Of a DNA stretch of 64,000 nucleotides, positions 43,979-53,432 are shown in pieces. Each line of letters begins with the position of its first letter. The first letter of the stretch is position 1. The notes below the pieces were generated by a model. The model saw only the letters and a program-made list of their open reading frames with translations. It was not told the origin of the DNA and made no database searches. The DNA lies in NCBI GenBank assembly GCA_017644045.1, contig JAEPMI010000008.1, positions 186,001-250,000 of the forward strand, read 5' to 3'. Source of the DNA: Deltaproteobacteria bacterium (GTDB lineage Bacteria > Myxococcota_A > Polyangia > Polyangiales > Houyiibacteriaceae). The position numbers were made by a program, and so were the translations under genes.

Positions 43979-44524
43979 ATGTCCGCCTTCCTCATCCACC
44001 TCGCCGATCTCACCGCCACCGGTGAGAAGGCCTATGAGTTCCCGATCACTCGCGAGTGGCTCGCCGAGGCGCTCGAGGACACCGAGTACGGCGCCCCCGA
44101 AGAGGGCACCGGCTCGCTCGAGGTCACCGGTCGCGAGATGGGCGCGGACGTCCTCGCCGACGGCCGCATCCAGGCGACCCTTCGCGTGCCCTGTGCGCGC
44201 TGCAACGAGGACATCGACTGGCCCGTCGACCTCCACTTCACCCAGCTCTTCGTGCCGCGTGGCTCCTACCAGGAGCAGCACGTCGAAGAAGAGGTGGAGC
44301 TCACGCCCGAGGACCTCGAGCGCGAGACCTACGTGGGCGACGAGATCGCGCTCGACGCGCTCGTTCGGGAGAACCTCATCCTCGAGGTCCCGATGACCCC
44401 GCGCTGCCCCGATGGCTGCGCCGACCCGCAGATCTCGGCCTATCTGGACAAGCCGGACGTGAAGAAGCCCGGGCCTCTCGCGGGCCTGTTGGACCTCAAG
44501 GACAAGCTCGGGGAGAAGAACTGA
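43979..44524 (+). CDS. yceD: YceD/DUF177 family protein
   Basis: Protein of 181 residues in the DUF177 family: central 'CARCNEDIDWPVDLHFTQLFVP', acidic middle and C-terminal 'LDALVRENLILEVPMTPRCPDGCADP'. The conserved Cys pairs (CARC, CPDGC) are present. In most bacteria yceD precedes rpmF (ribosomal protein L32) and the fab genes and is linked to 23S rRNA/L32 handling. Here rpmF, plsX, fabH and fabD are missing and fabG starts within the yceD stop (TGATG). The ATG at 43979 matches the family N-terminus. Confidence 0.85.
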   Translation: MSAFLIHLADLTATGEKAYEFPITREWLAEALEDTEYGAPEEGTGSLEVTGREMGADVLADGRIQATLRVPCARCNEDIDWPVDLHFTQLFVPRGSYQEQHVEEEVELTPEDLERETYVGDEIALDALVRENLILEVPMTPRCPDGCADPQISAYLDKPDVKKPGPLAGLLDLKDKLGEKN

Positions 44525-45270
44525 TGTTCCGACTCGATGGAAAGATCGCCCTCGTCACCGGCGGCACGCGCGGCATCGGCCGCGCCTGCTCGGAGGCCCT
44601 CGCGGCCGCCGGCGCGCACGTGGTCATGGCCTACCGCGGCAACGAAGACGCCGCGAAGGACGCCACGGCCGCCATCGAAGCCGCGGGCGGCAAGGCCGAG
44701 GCGGTGAAGCTCGACGTGGCCTCGGCGGACACCGTCGCCGAGACCATCAAGGACATCACCAAGCGCCTCGGTGGGCTCCACATCCTGGTGAACAACGCCG
44801 GAATCGCTCGGGATCAGCTCCTGATGCGCGTGAAGCAGGACGAGGTCGACGACACCTTCTCCACCAACGTCGCGGGCACCATCTGGTGCTGCAAGGCCGC
44901 CATCCGCCCGATGATGCGCGCCAAGGAGGGGCGGATCATCAACCTCTCCAGCGTGGTCGGCGAAACCGGCAACCCCGGACAGGCCGTCTATTCGGCGTCG
45001 AAAGCCGCCATCCTCGGGTTGACGAAGACGCTCGCCCGGGAGTACGCCTCGCGCGGCGTGACCGTCAACGCGGTCGCCCCGGGCTATATCGACACGGACA
45101 TGACGTCTTCACTTTCGGACGAGATCAAGGAGGGGATCGTCTCCTCCACGCCACTCGGCCGCGTGGGGCGACCCGAGGAGGTCGCCGCGGCGGTGCTCTT
45201 CCTCGCCAGCGAGGAGGCCGGGTACATCACCGGCCAGGTGCTCCGGGTCAACGGGGGCATGTACGTCTGA
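44524..45270 (+). CDS. fabG: 3-oxoacyl-ACP reductase FabG
   Basis: NADPH-dependent beta-ketoacyl-ACP reductase of 248 residues, a classic SDR enzyme of fatty-acid elongation: cofactor motif TGGTRGIG (12-19), NNAG (about 88), catalytic Ser in INLSSVVG, YSASK (Tyr/Lys about 154-158), and C-terminal GQVLRVNGGMYV typical of FabG. The ATG overlaps the yceD stop by one base, so the two are coupled. It is followed by two hairpins and acpP. Confidence 0.96.
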   Translation: MFRLDGKIALVTGGTRGIGRACSEALAAAGAHVVMAYRGNEDAAKDATAAIEAAGGKAEAVKLDVASADTVAETIKDITKRLGGLHILVNNAGIARDQLLMRVKQDEVDDTFSTNVAGTIWCCKAAIRPMMRAKEGRIINLSSVVGETGNPGQAVYSASKAAILGLTKTLAREYASRGVTVNAVAPGYIDTDMTSSLSDEIKEGIVSSTPLGRVGRPEEVAAAVLFLASEEAGYITGQVLRVNGGMYV

Positions 45271-45275
45271 GTTTC

Positions 45276-45322
45276 GCGGCTCGCTTCGAGCCGCACTGGT
45301 TCTATGCGGTCCGCCGGACCGC
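45276..45322 (+). other. Two perfect hairpins between fabG and acpP
   Basis: GCGGCTCG/CGAGCCGC (45276-45294, loop CTT) and GCGGTCC/GGACCGC (45306-45322, loop GCC) are followed by TCTTTC and then the acpP ribosome-binding site. They could stop part of the fabG transcript or protect the 5' end of a processed acpP mRNA. Confidence 0.6.
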
Positions 45323-45339
45323 TCTTTCGGAGGAAACGA

Positions 45340-45573
45340 ATGGAAATCGCCGAGAAGGTCAAAGAGATCATTTCGCAGCAGCTGGACGTCGACACGGACA
45401 ACATCAAGGACGATGCGTCTTTCATCGACGACCTCGGTGCCGACTCTCTGGCCATCGTGGAGCTCGTGCTCGCGTTCGAGGAACAGTTCGAGATCGACAT
45501 CCCCGACGAGGACACCGAGAAGATTCGGACCGTGGGTGACGCGGTCAGCTACATCAAAGAGCACTCGAGCTGA
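45340..45573 (+). CDS. acpP: Acyl carrier protein
   Basis: Acyl carrier protein of 77 residues, acidic, with the phosphopantetheine-attachment Ser in [18 protein letters not shown] (about residue 38; DSL motif). It carries acyl chains for FabG and FabF encoded on either side. A near-perfect GGAGGAAACGA precedes the ATG; an in-frame ATG at 45304 sits inside a hairpin and is not the start. Flanking hairpins on both sides suggest a stable, separately accumulating acpP message. Confidence 0.97.
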   Translation: MEIAEKVKEIISQQLDVDTDNIKDDASFIDDLGADSLAIVELVLAFEEQFEIDIPDEDTEKIRTVGDAVSYIKEHSS

Positions 45574-45584
45574 GCAGCGTCGCC

Positions 45585-45604
45585 GGCGCGGCTACGGCCG
45601 CGCC
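45585..45604 (+). other. UACG-tetraloop hairpin between acpP and fabF
   Basis: A perfect 8-bp stem GGCGCGGC/GCCGCGCC is closed by TACG, an UNCG-type very stable RNA tetraloop. There is no U-tract, so mRNA 3'-end stabilisation or partial termination is more likely than full termination. Confidence 0.65.
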
Positions 45605-45638
45605 GCGCGCCTGATCCCAGCATCGCAGGAGTGAACCA

Positions 45639-46883
<1,245 letters not shown>

Positions 46884-46890
46884 GGCTCTC

Positions 46891-47328
46891 GTGAAGGTCT
46901 TCCTCGGCTCCGACCACGCCGGCTTCGCCCTCAAGGAGGTCCTCGAGGCCGCGCTCGGCGAGCTCGGTCACGAGGCCGTCGACCTCGGCGCGCACTCGAC
47001 GGAGAGCGTCGACTACCCGGACTTCGGTCATCGGGTGGCCGAGGCCGTGCTCGAGAACGAGGGAAGCGTCGGTGTGCTCGTGTGCGGCAGCGGCATCGGC
47101 ATCTCGATGAGCGCAAACCGCCACGCGGGCATTCGCGCCGCGCTCTGCCACGAGCCGTGGAGCGCGGAGATGGCCCGCCGTCACAACGACGCCAACGTGC
47201 TCTGCATGGGCGAGCGCGTCATCGGTCAGGGGCTCGCCCGCGCCGTGCTCGAGGCGTTCCTCGCCGCCGAGTTCGAGGGCGGCCGCCACGCGCGCCGCGT
47301 CGGCAAGATCGAGCTCTCGGGCGAGTGA
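46891..47328 (+). CDS. rpiB: Ribose-5-phosphate isomerase B
   Basis: RpiB/LacA-type sugar-phosphate isomerase of 145 residues, interconverting ribose-5-P and ribulose-5-P. GSDHAGFALK at the start, catalytic Cys in VLVCGSGIGISMSANR (about 67), 'GIRAALCHEPWSAEMARRHNDANVLCMGERVIG'. GTG start. The fabF-rpiB order is common in Deltaproteobacteria, where glyA and nrdR often follow; here a small Cys protein overlaps the stop by 4 bases instead. Confidence 0.96.
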   Translation: MKVFLGSDHAGFALKEVLEAALGELGHEAVDLGAHSTESVDYPDFGHRVAEAVLENEGSVGVLVCGSGIGISMSANRHAGIRAALCHEPWSAEMARRHNDANVLCMGERVIGQGLARAVLEAFLAAEFEGGRHARRVGKIELSGE

Positions 47329-47516
47329 AGCTCGAGCTCGGCGAAGCCTTCCGCGAGCAAGAGGCGCGCTTCTCGCTTCGCTGGAACTGCGAGGACTGCA
47401 CGCGCTTCGAGCCGGCGACGGACAGCTGCGCGCACGGCTATCCGACGAAGACCCACCGACGCGCCGGGCGCGCGACGGAAGCCCTGACGTTCTGCAAAGA
47501 GTTCGAAGCGCGCTGA
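47325..47516 (+). CDS. Small four-cysteine protein (63 aa)
   Basis: A 63-residue protein starting at a GTG that overlaps the rpiB TGA (GTGA), thus translationally coupled. Four cysteines are arranged as CEDC, DSCAHGYP and TFCKEFE, suitable for zinc or an Fe-S cluster; a basic patch KTHRRAGR lies between the last two. The rest is charged and soluble. I recognise no named family. Coupling to rpiB and the fab operon is the only functional hint. Confidence 0.65.
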   Translation: MKLELGEAFREQEARFSLRWNCEDCTRFEPATDSCAHGYPTKTHRRAGRATEALTFCKEFEAR

Positions 47517-47520
47517 GCGC

Positions 47521-48462
47521 TCAGAAGCAGGTGTCGTAGATGCCGCTGCCCACGTCCGCGCAGTCGGGCGAGAGCTGGGTGGACAGGCAGTTCGAGAGGG
47601 TGCGCTGCTCGGAGTCGCAGCAGTCCGGCATGAAGGGGTCGCACGCGGAGCCTTCCGCGCAACACCACATCGCGTCGGACTGAGTGGAGCAGTCCGGATG
47701 ACGGCTCGCGCACGCATCGTTCACCCTGAAGATGCAGTCTCGGCATGCCCCGGGCATCGGATCGTCGGCAATGCAGTCATCGATGCAGGTGGGCTCACTA
47801 CAGCCGAGGATGCACGTTCGAGTCGCCGAACCCATGCAATGCGGGGCAGAGGGCGGCGGGAACGGACGGTCGTCGTCACAGGCGATGGCTCCGCCGCAGA
47901 ACGGCGCGGGCATGCCTGCACAGGTGCCGAACACCTCGCGACAGCTCGGACAGTCCGACTCGTCGCACAGGCACTGGCCACACGCCGGGTTCGTGGGGTC
48001 CGAGCACTGCTCGGTGCACTGCTCCTGGCCGCAGGCGAACGATGCGACGACGCACTCGGCGCAGCTCAGGGACAGCGGGCTCTCCATGTCCCTCACGCAC
48101 CGAGCGGCGCACGCGTCCGGGTCCTCGTCGCTCTCGCACATCATCACGCACATGCGCGCGATCTGAATGGGTCGCCCCTCGGAGAGTTGCTGATGATCGG
48201 TCGCGCTGCATTGGCCTCGACGCCCCTCGACGAATCGCTCCACGTCACATACCGGTGCGGGCATGTCGGCGGTCGGATCGGCATCTTCGGGGATCGAGAG
48301 ATCCTGGGGCATCGACCCATCGGGCATGCCGAGGTCCGCACCCGCGGCCGGCATGCACCGACCATCCGGCCCGTAGACGTACCCGTCGACACACTGCGGG
48401 TCGTACACGCAGCCGGCGGCCAGCACGACCAACGCCGCGCTCCATCGCGTCAGAAGCTCCAC
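47521..48462 (-). CDS. Cysteine-rich lipoprotein
   Basis: Lipoprotein of 313 residues: signal peptide ending LAAGC, acidic Pro/Asp-rich linker, then about 30 cysteines in repeated units ('CAECVVASFACGQEQCTEQC', 'CILGCSEPTCIDDC', 'CRDCIFRVNDAC') resembling disulfide-rich myxobacterial surface domains. Function unknown. GTG start with GGAGGA upstream. It overlaps the end of the preceding TPR-protein gene by 13 bases, so the two form an operon. Confidence 0.7.
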   Translation of the reverse strand: MELLTRWSAALVVLAAGCVYDPQCVDGYVYGPDGRCMPAAGADLGMPDGSMPQDLSIPEDADPTADMPAPVCDVERFVEGRRGQCSATDHQQLSEGRPIQIARMCVMMCESDEDPDACAARCVRDMESPLSLSCAECVVASFACGQEQCTEQCSDPTNPACGQCLCDESDCPSCREVFGTCAGMPAPFCGGAIACDDDRPFPPPSAPHCMGSATRTCILGCSEPTCIDDCIADDPMPGACRDCIFRVNDACASRHPDCSTQSDAMWCCAEGSACDPFMPDCCDSEQRTLSNCLSTQLSPDCADVGSGIYDTCF

Positions 48463-49211
48463 GTGACGCTCCTCCCGTCCACGGCGACCGCGTCATCGTC
48501 GCTGCTGCTCGAGCCCACGACGAGCCAGACGATGGCGCCGACGACCGCCGCGAGACCCAGGCCACCGTACGCGCCGACCGCGCCCCAGTTCGTGTGGTCT
48601 TCCTCGATGCACACGCCGCCGGGTGCGGTGTCGATGCAGCCGCCACCAGCCATGCCGACGACCGCCGCCACGACGCCTGCGAGCCCGACGACCCCGAGCG
48701 AGATTCCGCCGACGAGGGTGCCCGTCGAGAGTCCACCTTCGCTCGGCTCGAGCTCCCGCTCGGGATCCGCTGCCGCCGTCTCCGATGCGGTCGGCGGTTC
48801 CGGGGTCGCTTCCGGCCCTGGATCGGGCTCCGGTTCCGGGTCGGGCTCGGGTTCCGGGTTGGCCGCCAACGCCTGCCGGATCGACGCGACGCGCACCTCC
48901 ACCTCGCGTCGGCGAGAGTGCTCGGGGACCTCGGCGAGGAACTTCTCGAACGCTTCGAGCGCGACCTCGTCCTGCCGCAATCGGTCGGCGGTGACGCCGA
49001 TGTTGTAGAGCAGCTCGCTGCGACCGCTCAGCTCGTAGGCCTCCCGGAAGTAGCGAAGGGCCGTCTCGTAGCGCGCCCCTTCGAACGCGCTGCTGCCCGC
49101 CATGAAGAGCGCTCGCGCCTCTTCCTCCAGGTTGCCCCCTTCTTCCGCTGGCTGGGCGAGCGCGACCGAACCGCACACCGCCCAGGCCAGGACCATCATC
49201 GAGACGCGCAC
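48450..49211 (-). CDS. TPR-containing exported membrane protein
   Basis: Protein of 253 residues. The signal peptide 'MRVSMMVLAWAVCGSVALAQ' requires the GTG at 49211, which has a TATCGT hexamer 6 bases upstream; longer in-frame starts add a charged extension. About two to three TPR-like helices follow ('ALFMAGSSAFEGARYETALRYFREAYEL', 'LLYNIGVTADRLRQDEVALEAFEKFL'), then a Pro/Glu repeat linker (PEPEPDPEPEPD) and two transmembrane segments flanking a short Cys loop. This layout recurs in myxobacterial operons next to lipoproteins; role unknown. Confidence 0.72.
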   Translation of the reverse strand: MRVSMMVLAWAVCGSVALAQPAEEGGNLEEEARALFMAGSSAFEGARYETALRYFREAYELSGRSELLYNIGVTADRLRQDEVALEAFEKFLAEVPEHSRRREVEVRVASIRQALAANPEPEPDPEPEPDPGPEATPEPPTASETAAADPERELEPSEGGLSTGTLVGGISLGVVGLAGVVAAVVGMAGGGCIDTAPGGVCIEEDHTNWGAVGAYGGLGLAAVVGAIVWLVVGSSSSDDDAVAVDGRSVTWSF

Positions 49212-49217
49212 GCGCCA

Positions 49218-49223
49218 ACGATA
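49218..49223 (-). promoter_or_regulatory. Putative -10 (TATCGT), leaderless start
   Basis: The hexamer ends 6 bases before the GTG at 49211 and decides that start. Confidence 0.45.
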
Positions 49224-49251
49224 CCGCTGGCGAGGCGAAATCACCACGGCG

Positions 49252-51690
49252 TCAGTTGATGCACCGCGGTCGGGCCTCGGCGGACTCGTCGTTGGTTTCG
49301 TCGCACTGACGGAAGAGTCGCGCGTCGGGGTCGAGCTCGACCTTGGCCACGAAGATCGAGTCGAGCGCGAGCCCGGCGGGGGCCTCGAAGCGCACCTCGG
49401 CGACCCGCCCGGCGAAGACGGGCACCGTCGTGGTGCCGATGCCCAGCAACGTGTCGGTGCCGCCCTCTCGTTGGTAGAAGCCGATCTCCACCCCCGCGGG
49501 CAGCAGGGCCGGCCCCTGGTTGCGAAGGGTGGCGACCAACTGGATCGGGCTCACGCACTCCGCGCGCAGCTCGAGGATCGCGTCCGGCGCGTCGAAGAGC
49601 CCTTCGTCCTGCACGTTCTGCCGGAAGTTGTTGAGCCACGGCACGGTCCAGTTCTTTCGTTCGCGGGTGGGCACCGCGCCGTAGCCGGCGGGTGGATCGC
49701 ACGCGGAGTCGCGGTCGTCACAGGTGTTGGTCACGTGGTAGGCGTGCTGCGTCCACAGGGTGCGGGTGCCGACCCAGCTGTTCGCGCGATCGCGGAAGAC
49801 GGTGAGCCCGCGCCACGAGGCGCCGTAGCCCGGCGCTTCCCAGATCGGATAGCCGTCCGTTCCGGTCGTGTGCTCCGCGCAGGTCCAGCTGGTCGGGCTC
49901 GCGCCGGTGGAGATCATCACCATCTCCGCGTGACCGTCGCCATCGACGTCGGCGACCAGCGACGCCTCGGTCCCCGTGAAGGAGTTCGTCGGCGCGAAGA
50001 AGCGCACGTCGCCGGTCGGGCCGTCGTAGACCCACATCCAGCACTCGTCGTTGTAGATGACCTCCGCGATCCCATCGCCCTCGAAGTCGAAGACGGTCGA
50101 GCCGGTGACCGACGAGCTCAGGTCGTGGTTGGTCGAGCTCCAGGCCGCGCTCATGGCCCCCCCGTCCATGTCGACGTCGACCATCGAGTAGAGGTTCTGC
50201 TGCGCGACGCCGATCTCGGGTTCGCCGTCGCCATCGAAGTCCGCGATGGTCGGGGGCCCACCGGCGCCCGTGCCCGGAAGCGCGAACGGGGGGAGGGCGT
50301 TCGTACCCGTCGCGCCGTCGAGCAGGTAGACCGTGCCCGAAGCGACCAGGACGACTTCCGGGTTTCCGTCCATGTCGAAGTCCGCGACCGCCGAGAAGCC
50401 TTCGGGGAGGTCGGTACGGTTCCAGAGGAACGCGCCGCTCGCGTCGATGGCCGCCCGTCCGGCGAGCAGCTCCAGGTTCGGGTCGTCGTCCAGGTCGACG
50501 AAGAAGCTGGTCGAGGTGCTGACCGTGCCGTGCGGCCAACCTCCGATGACTCCGGCGACGTCGAAGAGCTCGGTGAAGGTGCCGTCACGCCAGGTGTGCA
50601 CCGCCCCTTGCCAGCCGATCTCCGGGTCGCCGTCGCCGTCCATGTCCGCCATGGCGAGGCCCCCGCCCCAGCCGCGACCGATCGCCGTCGGCGCGGGCAG
50701 CACGTCCGTGCCGACCCCGAGCAGGGTTCCGTCCCCCGCGATGGCGGCCAGTCGCCCTTCGGCCGTGAAGACGACGATGTCGAGCACCCCGTCGTCGTCC
50801 AGGTCGCCGAGCGCGGGCGAGACGCCCGAGAACCCGGCGGAGCCCTCGAGACTGCGCAGCGACCAGAGCTCCCGACCGGTGGCGCCATCGAGCGCCCGCA
50901 ACACTCCGTCGCGGCACGCGTCGACGCCTGCGCTGTGGCACGCGCCGGAGAGGGTGTCGTTCGACACGAAGACGATGGCGCTCGGATCGAGCTCGTCGAT
51001 GGCTCCGTCGCAGTTCGTGTCGAAGAGCCGACCGACGACGGGCGTGGACCACACGTCCACCAGCCCGGGGTACTCCTCGACGGTGGTCGGATCCCATCGC
51101 CACTGCGCGACGGCGTCGAGGTCGGCGACCTCCGGGCGGAACTCGCAGTCCGTCCGGACGCAGGGCTCGCCCGGGCCGGCGCCGTCGCAGGAGGGCGGCA
51201 GCGCGAGACAGCGCCCGACCGCCACCGACGGGGAGCAGAGGCCCACGCCGCCGTCCGGGTCGGGCGTGCCGCCGTCCATCGTCTCGCCGCCCTCGCCGAG
51301 GGCTGGCTCGCAGTACTCGCCGTCCCCACACTCCGCGCTGGTGCGGCAGGTGTCTCCGGGGACCACGCACGCGTTCGCGAAGCAGGTCTCGCTCGCGCCG
51401 CAGCAAGCGCTCCCGCAGACCGCGTCCTCCGAGCCGCAGCAGACGCCGTCGAGGCATACCCCGGGGCTGCAGTCGTCGTCCGACACGCACGCGGGACCGA
51501 GGTCCGGGTCGCTCGCGCCGTCCCTCGGCTCGCCGAGGTCGCTCCGCTCGCGCGGGGTGCACGTCCCGTCGATGCAGAGCTGGTCCGCGGGGCACTCGGC
51601 GGTGCTGCTGCAGGGGTCGCCACCCGGGTCGTCCCCGCAGTCGCAAGCCACCACCATCAGCAAGAGAAAGACCAAGGGAGAGCGTGTCAC
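49252..51690 (-). CDS. FG-GAP repeat lipoprotein with Cys-rich N-terminus
   Basis: Lipoprotein of 812 residues. The signal peptide ends VVAC. Residues 25-200 hold EGF-like disulfide units ('CSSTAECPADQLCIDGTC', 'CVSDDDCSPGVCLDGVCC') frequent in Myxococcota. A seven-bladed integrin-like propeller (about 200-640) has calcium loops DLDDDGVLDI, DMDGDGDPEI, DFDMDGNPEV, DFDGDGEPEI and DVDGDGHAEM. The C-terminal domain (about 680-800) resembles a CARDB/immunoglobulin-like fold ('ECVSPIQLVATLRNQGPALLPAGVEIGFY'). The likely role is surface adhesion or a structural one. The GTG start follows a TATCCT hexamer by 6 bases. Confidence 0.82.
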   Translation of the reverse strand: MTRSPLVFLLLMVVACDCGDDPGGDPCSSTAECPADQLCIDGTCTPRERSDLGEPRDGASDPDLGPACVSDDDCSPGVCLDGVCCGSEDAVCGSACCGASETCFANACVVPGDTCRTSAECGDGEYCEPALGEGGETMDGGTPDPDGGVGLCSPSVAVGRCLALPPSCDGAGPGEPCVRTDCEFRPEVADLDAVAQWRWDPTTVEEYPGLVDVWSTPVVGRLFDTNCDGAIDELDPSAIVFVSNDTLSGACHSAGVDACRDGVLRALDGATGRELWSLRSLEGSAGFSGVSPALGDLDDDGVLDIVVFTAEGRLAAIAGDGTLLGVGTDVLPAPTAIGRGWGGGLAMADMDGDGDPEIGWQGAVHTWRDGTFTELFDVAGVIGGWPHGTVSTSTSFFVDLDDDPNLELLAGRAAIDASGAFLWNRTDLPEGFSAVADFDMDGNPEVVLVASGTVYLLDGATGTNALPPFALPGTGAGGPPTIADFDGDGEPEIGVAQQNLYSMVDVDMDGGAMSAAWSSTNHDLSSSVTGSTVFDFEGDGIAEVIYNDECWMWVYDGPTGDVRFFAPTNSFTGTEASLVADVDGDGHAEMVMISTGASPTSWTCAEHTTGTDGYPIWEAPGYGASWRGLTVFRDRANSWVGTRTLWTQHAYHVTNTCDDRDSACDPPAGYGAVPTRERKNWTVPWLNNFRQNVQDEGLFDAPDAILELRAECVSPIQLVATLRNQGPALLPAGVEIGFYQREGGTDTLLGIGTTTVPVFAGRVAEVRFEAPAGLALDSIFVAKVELDPDARLFRQCDETNDESAEARPRCIN

Positions 51691-51696
51691 CCGCCC

Positions 51697-51702
51697 AGGA
51701 TA
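51697..51702 (-). promoter_or_regulatory. Putative -10 (TATCCT), leaderless start
   Basis: The hexamer ends 6 bases before the GTG at 51690 in a 49-base divergent gap with moaC. Confidence 0.45.
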
Positions 51703-51727
51703 GCGGACCTCGGAGCCGTCCGCGCGC

Positions 51728-51733
51728 TACCCT
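51728..51733 (+). promoter_or_regulatory. Putative -10 of moaC (TACCCT)
   Basis: The hexamer ends 6 bases before the moaC ATG. The same gap holds the -10 of the divergent lipoprotein. Confidence 0.45.
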
Positions 51734-51739
51734 TCGCTC

Positions 51740-52228
51740 ATGAGCGACACCCCGACGCCCGGTCTCACCCACCTCGACGAACGAGGACGCGCACGCATGG
51801 TGGATGTCGGCGACAAGGAGAAGACCCAGCGGGAAGCGCGGGCCAGCGCCCGTCTCCGCCTCGAGCCAGAGACGCTCCGCGCCCTTCGCGAAGGGACGAC
51901 GAAGAAGGGCGACGCCCTCGCCACCGCCCGCATCGCCGGCATCCAGGCGGCCAAGCGCACCCCCGAGCTGATCCCGCTCTGCCACGCCATCGCCCTCACG
52001 AGCGTGGAGGTGCGCTTCGACTTCGAGGAAGAGCCCGCGGCGGTGGCGATCGAGACGATCGCCCGGGCGAGCGATCGCACCGGGGTGGAGATGGAGGCGC
52101 TCACGGCGGCCAGCGTCGCGGCGCTGACGCTCTACGACATGCTCAAGGCGATCGACCGCGGCATGGTCATCGAGCGGGTGCAGCTCGAGGAGAAGCGCGG
52201 GGGGCGGTCTGGGGCGTGGTCGCGATGA
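51740..52228 (+). CDS. moaC: Cyclic pyranopterin monophosphate synthase MoaC
   Basis: MoaC, 162 residues, which with MoaA converts GTP to cyclic pyranopterin phosphate in molybdenum-cofactor synthesis. Signatures: '[17 protein letters not shown]', the substrate-binding [32 protein letters not shown] and '[28 protein letters not shown]' with catalytic Asp and Lys. No other moa gene is nearby. Its stop overlaps the next lipoprotein start (ATGA), which is odd for a cofactor gene. The message seems leaderless. Confidence 0.96.
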   Translation: MSDTPTPGLTHLDERGRARMVDVGDKEKTQREARASARLRLEPETLRALREGTTKKGDALATARIAGIQAAKRTPELIPLCHAIALTSVEVRFDFEEEPAAVAIETIARASDRTGVEMEALTAASVAALTLYDMLKAIDRGMVIERVQLEEKRGGRSGAWSR

Positions 52229-53400
52229 GGGGCGCGCTGACGCTCGCGCTCGTCCTCCTCGCGCTCGGCTGCGACGACGAGCCCACGTCGTCGCCGCTGC
52301 CACGCGAGGCGCCGACGACCCCCGAAGAACCCGCGGCGCCGAGGCCACAGCTCGCGGCTCCGAAGATGAGCGCCGGCCCGGGCGGCTTCGACCTGGTCAT
52401 CTCCGGTGACTCGGTCTTGTGGGTCATCGGTCAGCCCTCCCGGACCGGTGGGGGCATCGAGGTCGGCACGCTGAACGCCCTCGGCGAGGCCACCGGCGCC
52501 TGGCGAACGGCGGTCCCCGGTCAGAGCGACGGATCCGGGCTGGCTCCCACCGCAGTCGAGATCGACGCCGCGGTGGTCCAGGGCCGGCTCGGCATCGGCT
52601 GGGTCGAGCAGCAGGGGCTCGAGCTGCGGACGAAGGCGGTGCTCGGCGACGCCGAAGGGCGGACCTTCGGCCAGCCCCGCGGTCTCTCGGAGCGGCCCCA
52701 CGACCCGCGCTCGGGCCCCCGCGGCTCGGTCGCCCTGGTCGGCGACGGCACCGGCATCACGGTCCTGCACCGGACCCCGGACGGAGCCTGCGATGGGTCG
52801 GGTCGCGGCTCCTGCGCGCGCTTCGGTCGCGCGAACCTCGGCGAGGGCACCCCCTCGCGCGGCGATGGCTACTCGCTGCCCGAGCCGTGCGCGCTGCCGC
52901 TGGTCGGGGCGACGGTGGCCAACGAGATTCGCTATCACGCCCTCTGCGCCATCGAGAACGGCGGACCTCGGACGATGCTCTTCGCGATTCAGTTCGAGCC
53001 GCGCTACGCGCACGCGGAGCCACTCCTCGAGGGCTGCGAGCCCGTCGGTCTCACGCCCTTCGCCGACGGGGCCGCGATCGTGGGGGACTGCCAGGGAGAT
53101 GCGGGCCCGGAGCGTCGAGGCTGGCTCGTCTCGGATGCCGCGCGCACCATGGCCTCGCTCGGCACGCCCGAGGCGCGGTGCGAGGAGGGCCGGGTGCATC
53201 TCCGCCTGGGCGATCAGGACGTCACGCTCGGCGCTCCGCGGGACGGGATCGAAGCGCTGCTCCCGGCGGCGATGGCCGGCAGCGCCGACCGGGCGGTGTG
53301 GACCGGCGAGGCCATCCTCGTCGCGACCCAGCTCGGCCGAGAGTCCGCGCTGCGGCGCTACGCCTGTGACCGCGGCGTGTTCCGGCGCACCGACCCCTGA
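52225..53400 (+). CDS. Beta-propeller-like lipoprotein coupled to moaC
   Basis: Lipoprotein of 391 residues with signal peptide [16 protein letters not shown] and Asp at +2 (CDDE), a residue that retains lipoproteins in the inner membrane of enterobacteria; whether that applies here is unknown. A Pro-rich linker precedes repeated strands ('[15 protein letters not shown]', '[13 protein letters not shown]', '[17 protein letters not shown]', '[15 protein letters not shown]') of a probable propeller. It starts within the moaC stop (ATGA). No catalytic residues recognised. Confidence 0.72.
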   Translation: MRGALTLALVLLALGCDDEPTSSPLPREAPTTPEEPAAPRPQLAAPKMSAGPGGFDLVISGDSVLWVIGQPSRTGGGIEVGTLNALGEATGAWRTAVPGQSDGSGLAPTAVEIDAAVVQGRLGIGWVEQQGLELRTKAVLGDAEGRTFGQPRGLSERPHDPRSGPRGSVALVGDGTGITVLHRTPDGACDGSGRGSCARFGRANLGEGTPSRGDGYSLPEPCALPLVGATVANEIRYHALCAIENGGPRTMLFAIQFEPRYAHAEPLLEGCEPVGLTPFADGAAIVGDCQGDAGPERRGWLVSDAARTMASLGTPEARCEEGRVHLRLGDQDVTLGAPRDGIEALLPAAMAGSADRAVWTGEAILVATQLGRESALRRYACDRGVFRRTDP

Positions 53401-53419
53401 CGCCGCCGCGCTGCGCCAG

Positions 53420-53425
53420 TATGCT
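53420..53425 (+). promoter_or_regulatory. Putative promoter (CTGACG-17-TATGCT)
   Basis: TATGCT ends 7 bases before the ATG at 53433; the in-frame ATG at 53421 lies inside the hexamer. CTGACG at 53397-53402 is a reasonable -35, one of the few visible in this window. Confidence 0.5.
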
Positions 53426-53432
53426 GCGCGCC

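Noticed and set aside
45304-45339. Earlier in-frame ATG for acpP
   Set aside because: It lies at a hairpin, has no ribosome-binding site and would add an Arg-rich extension absent from acyl carrier proteins.
49102-53400. A 1432-residue plus-strand frame across 49.1-53.4 kb
   Set aside because: Its first part lies antisense to the FG-GAP lipoprotein and its middle overlaps moaC in another frame. Only the last 391 codons, from 52225, form a real protein.
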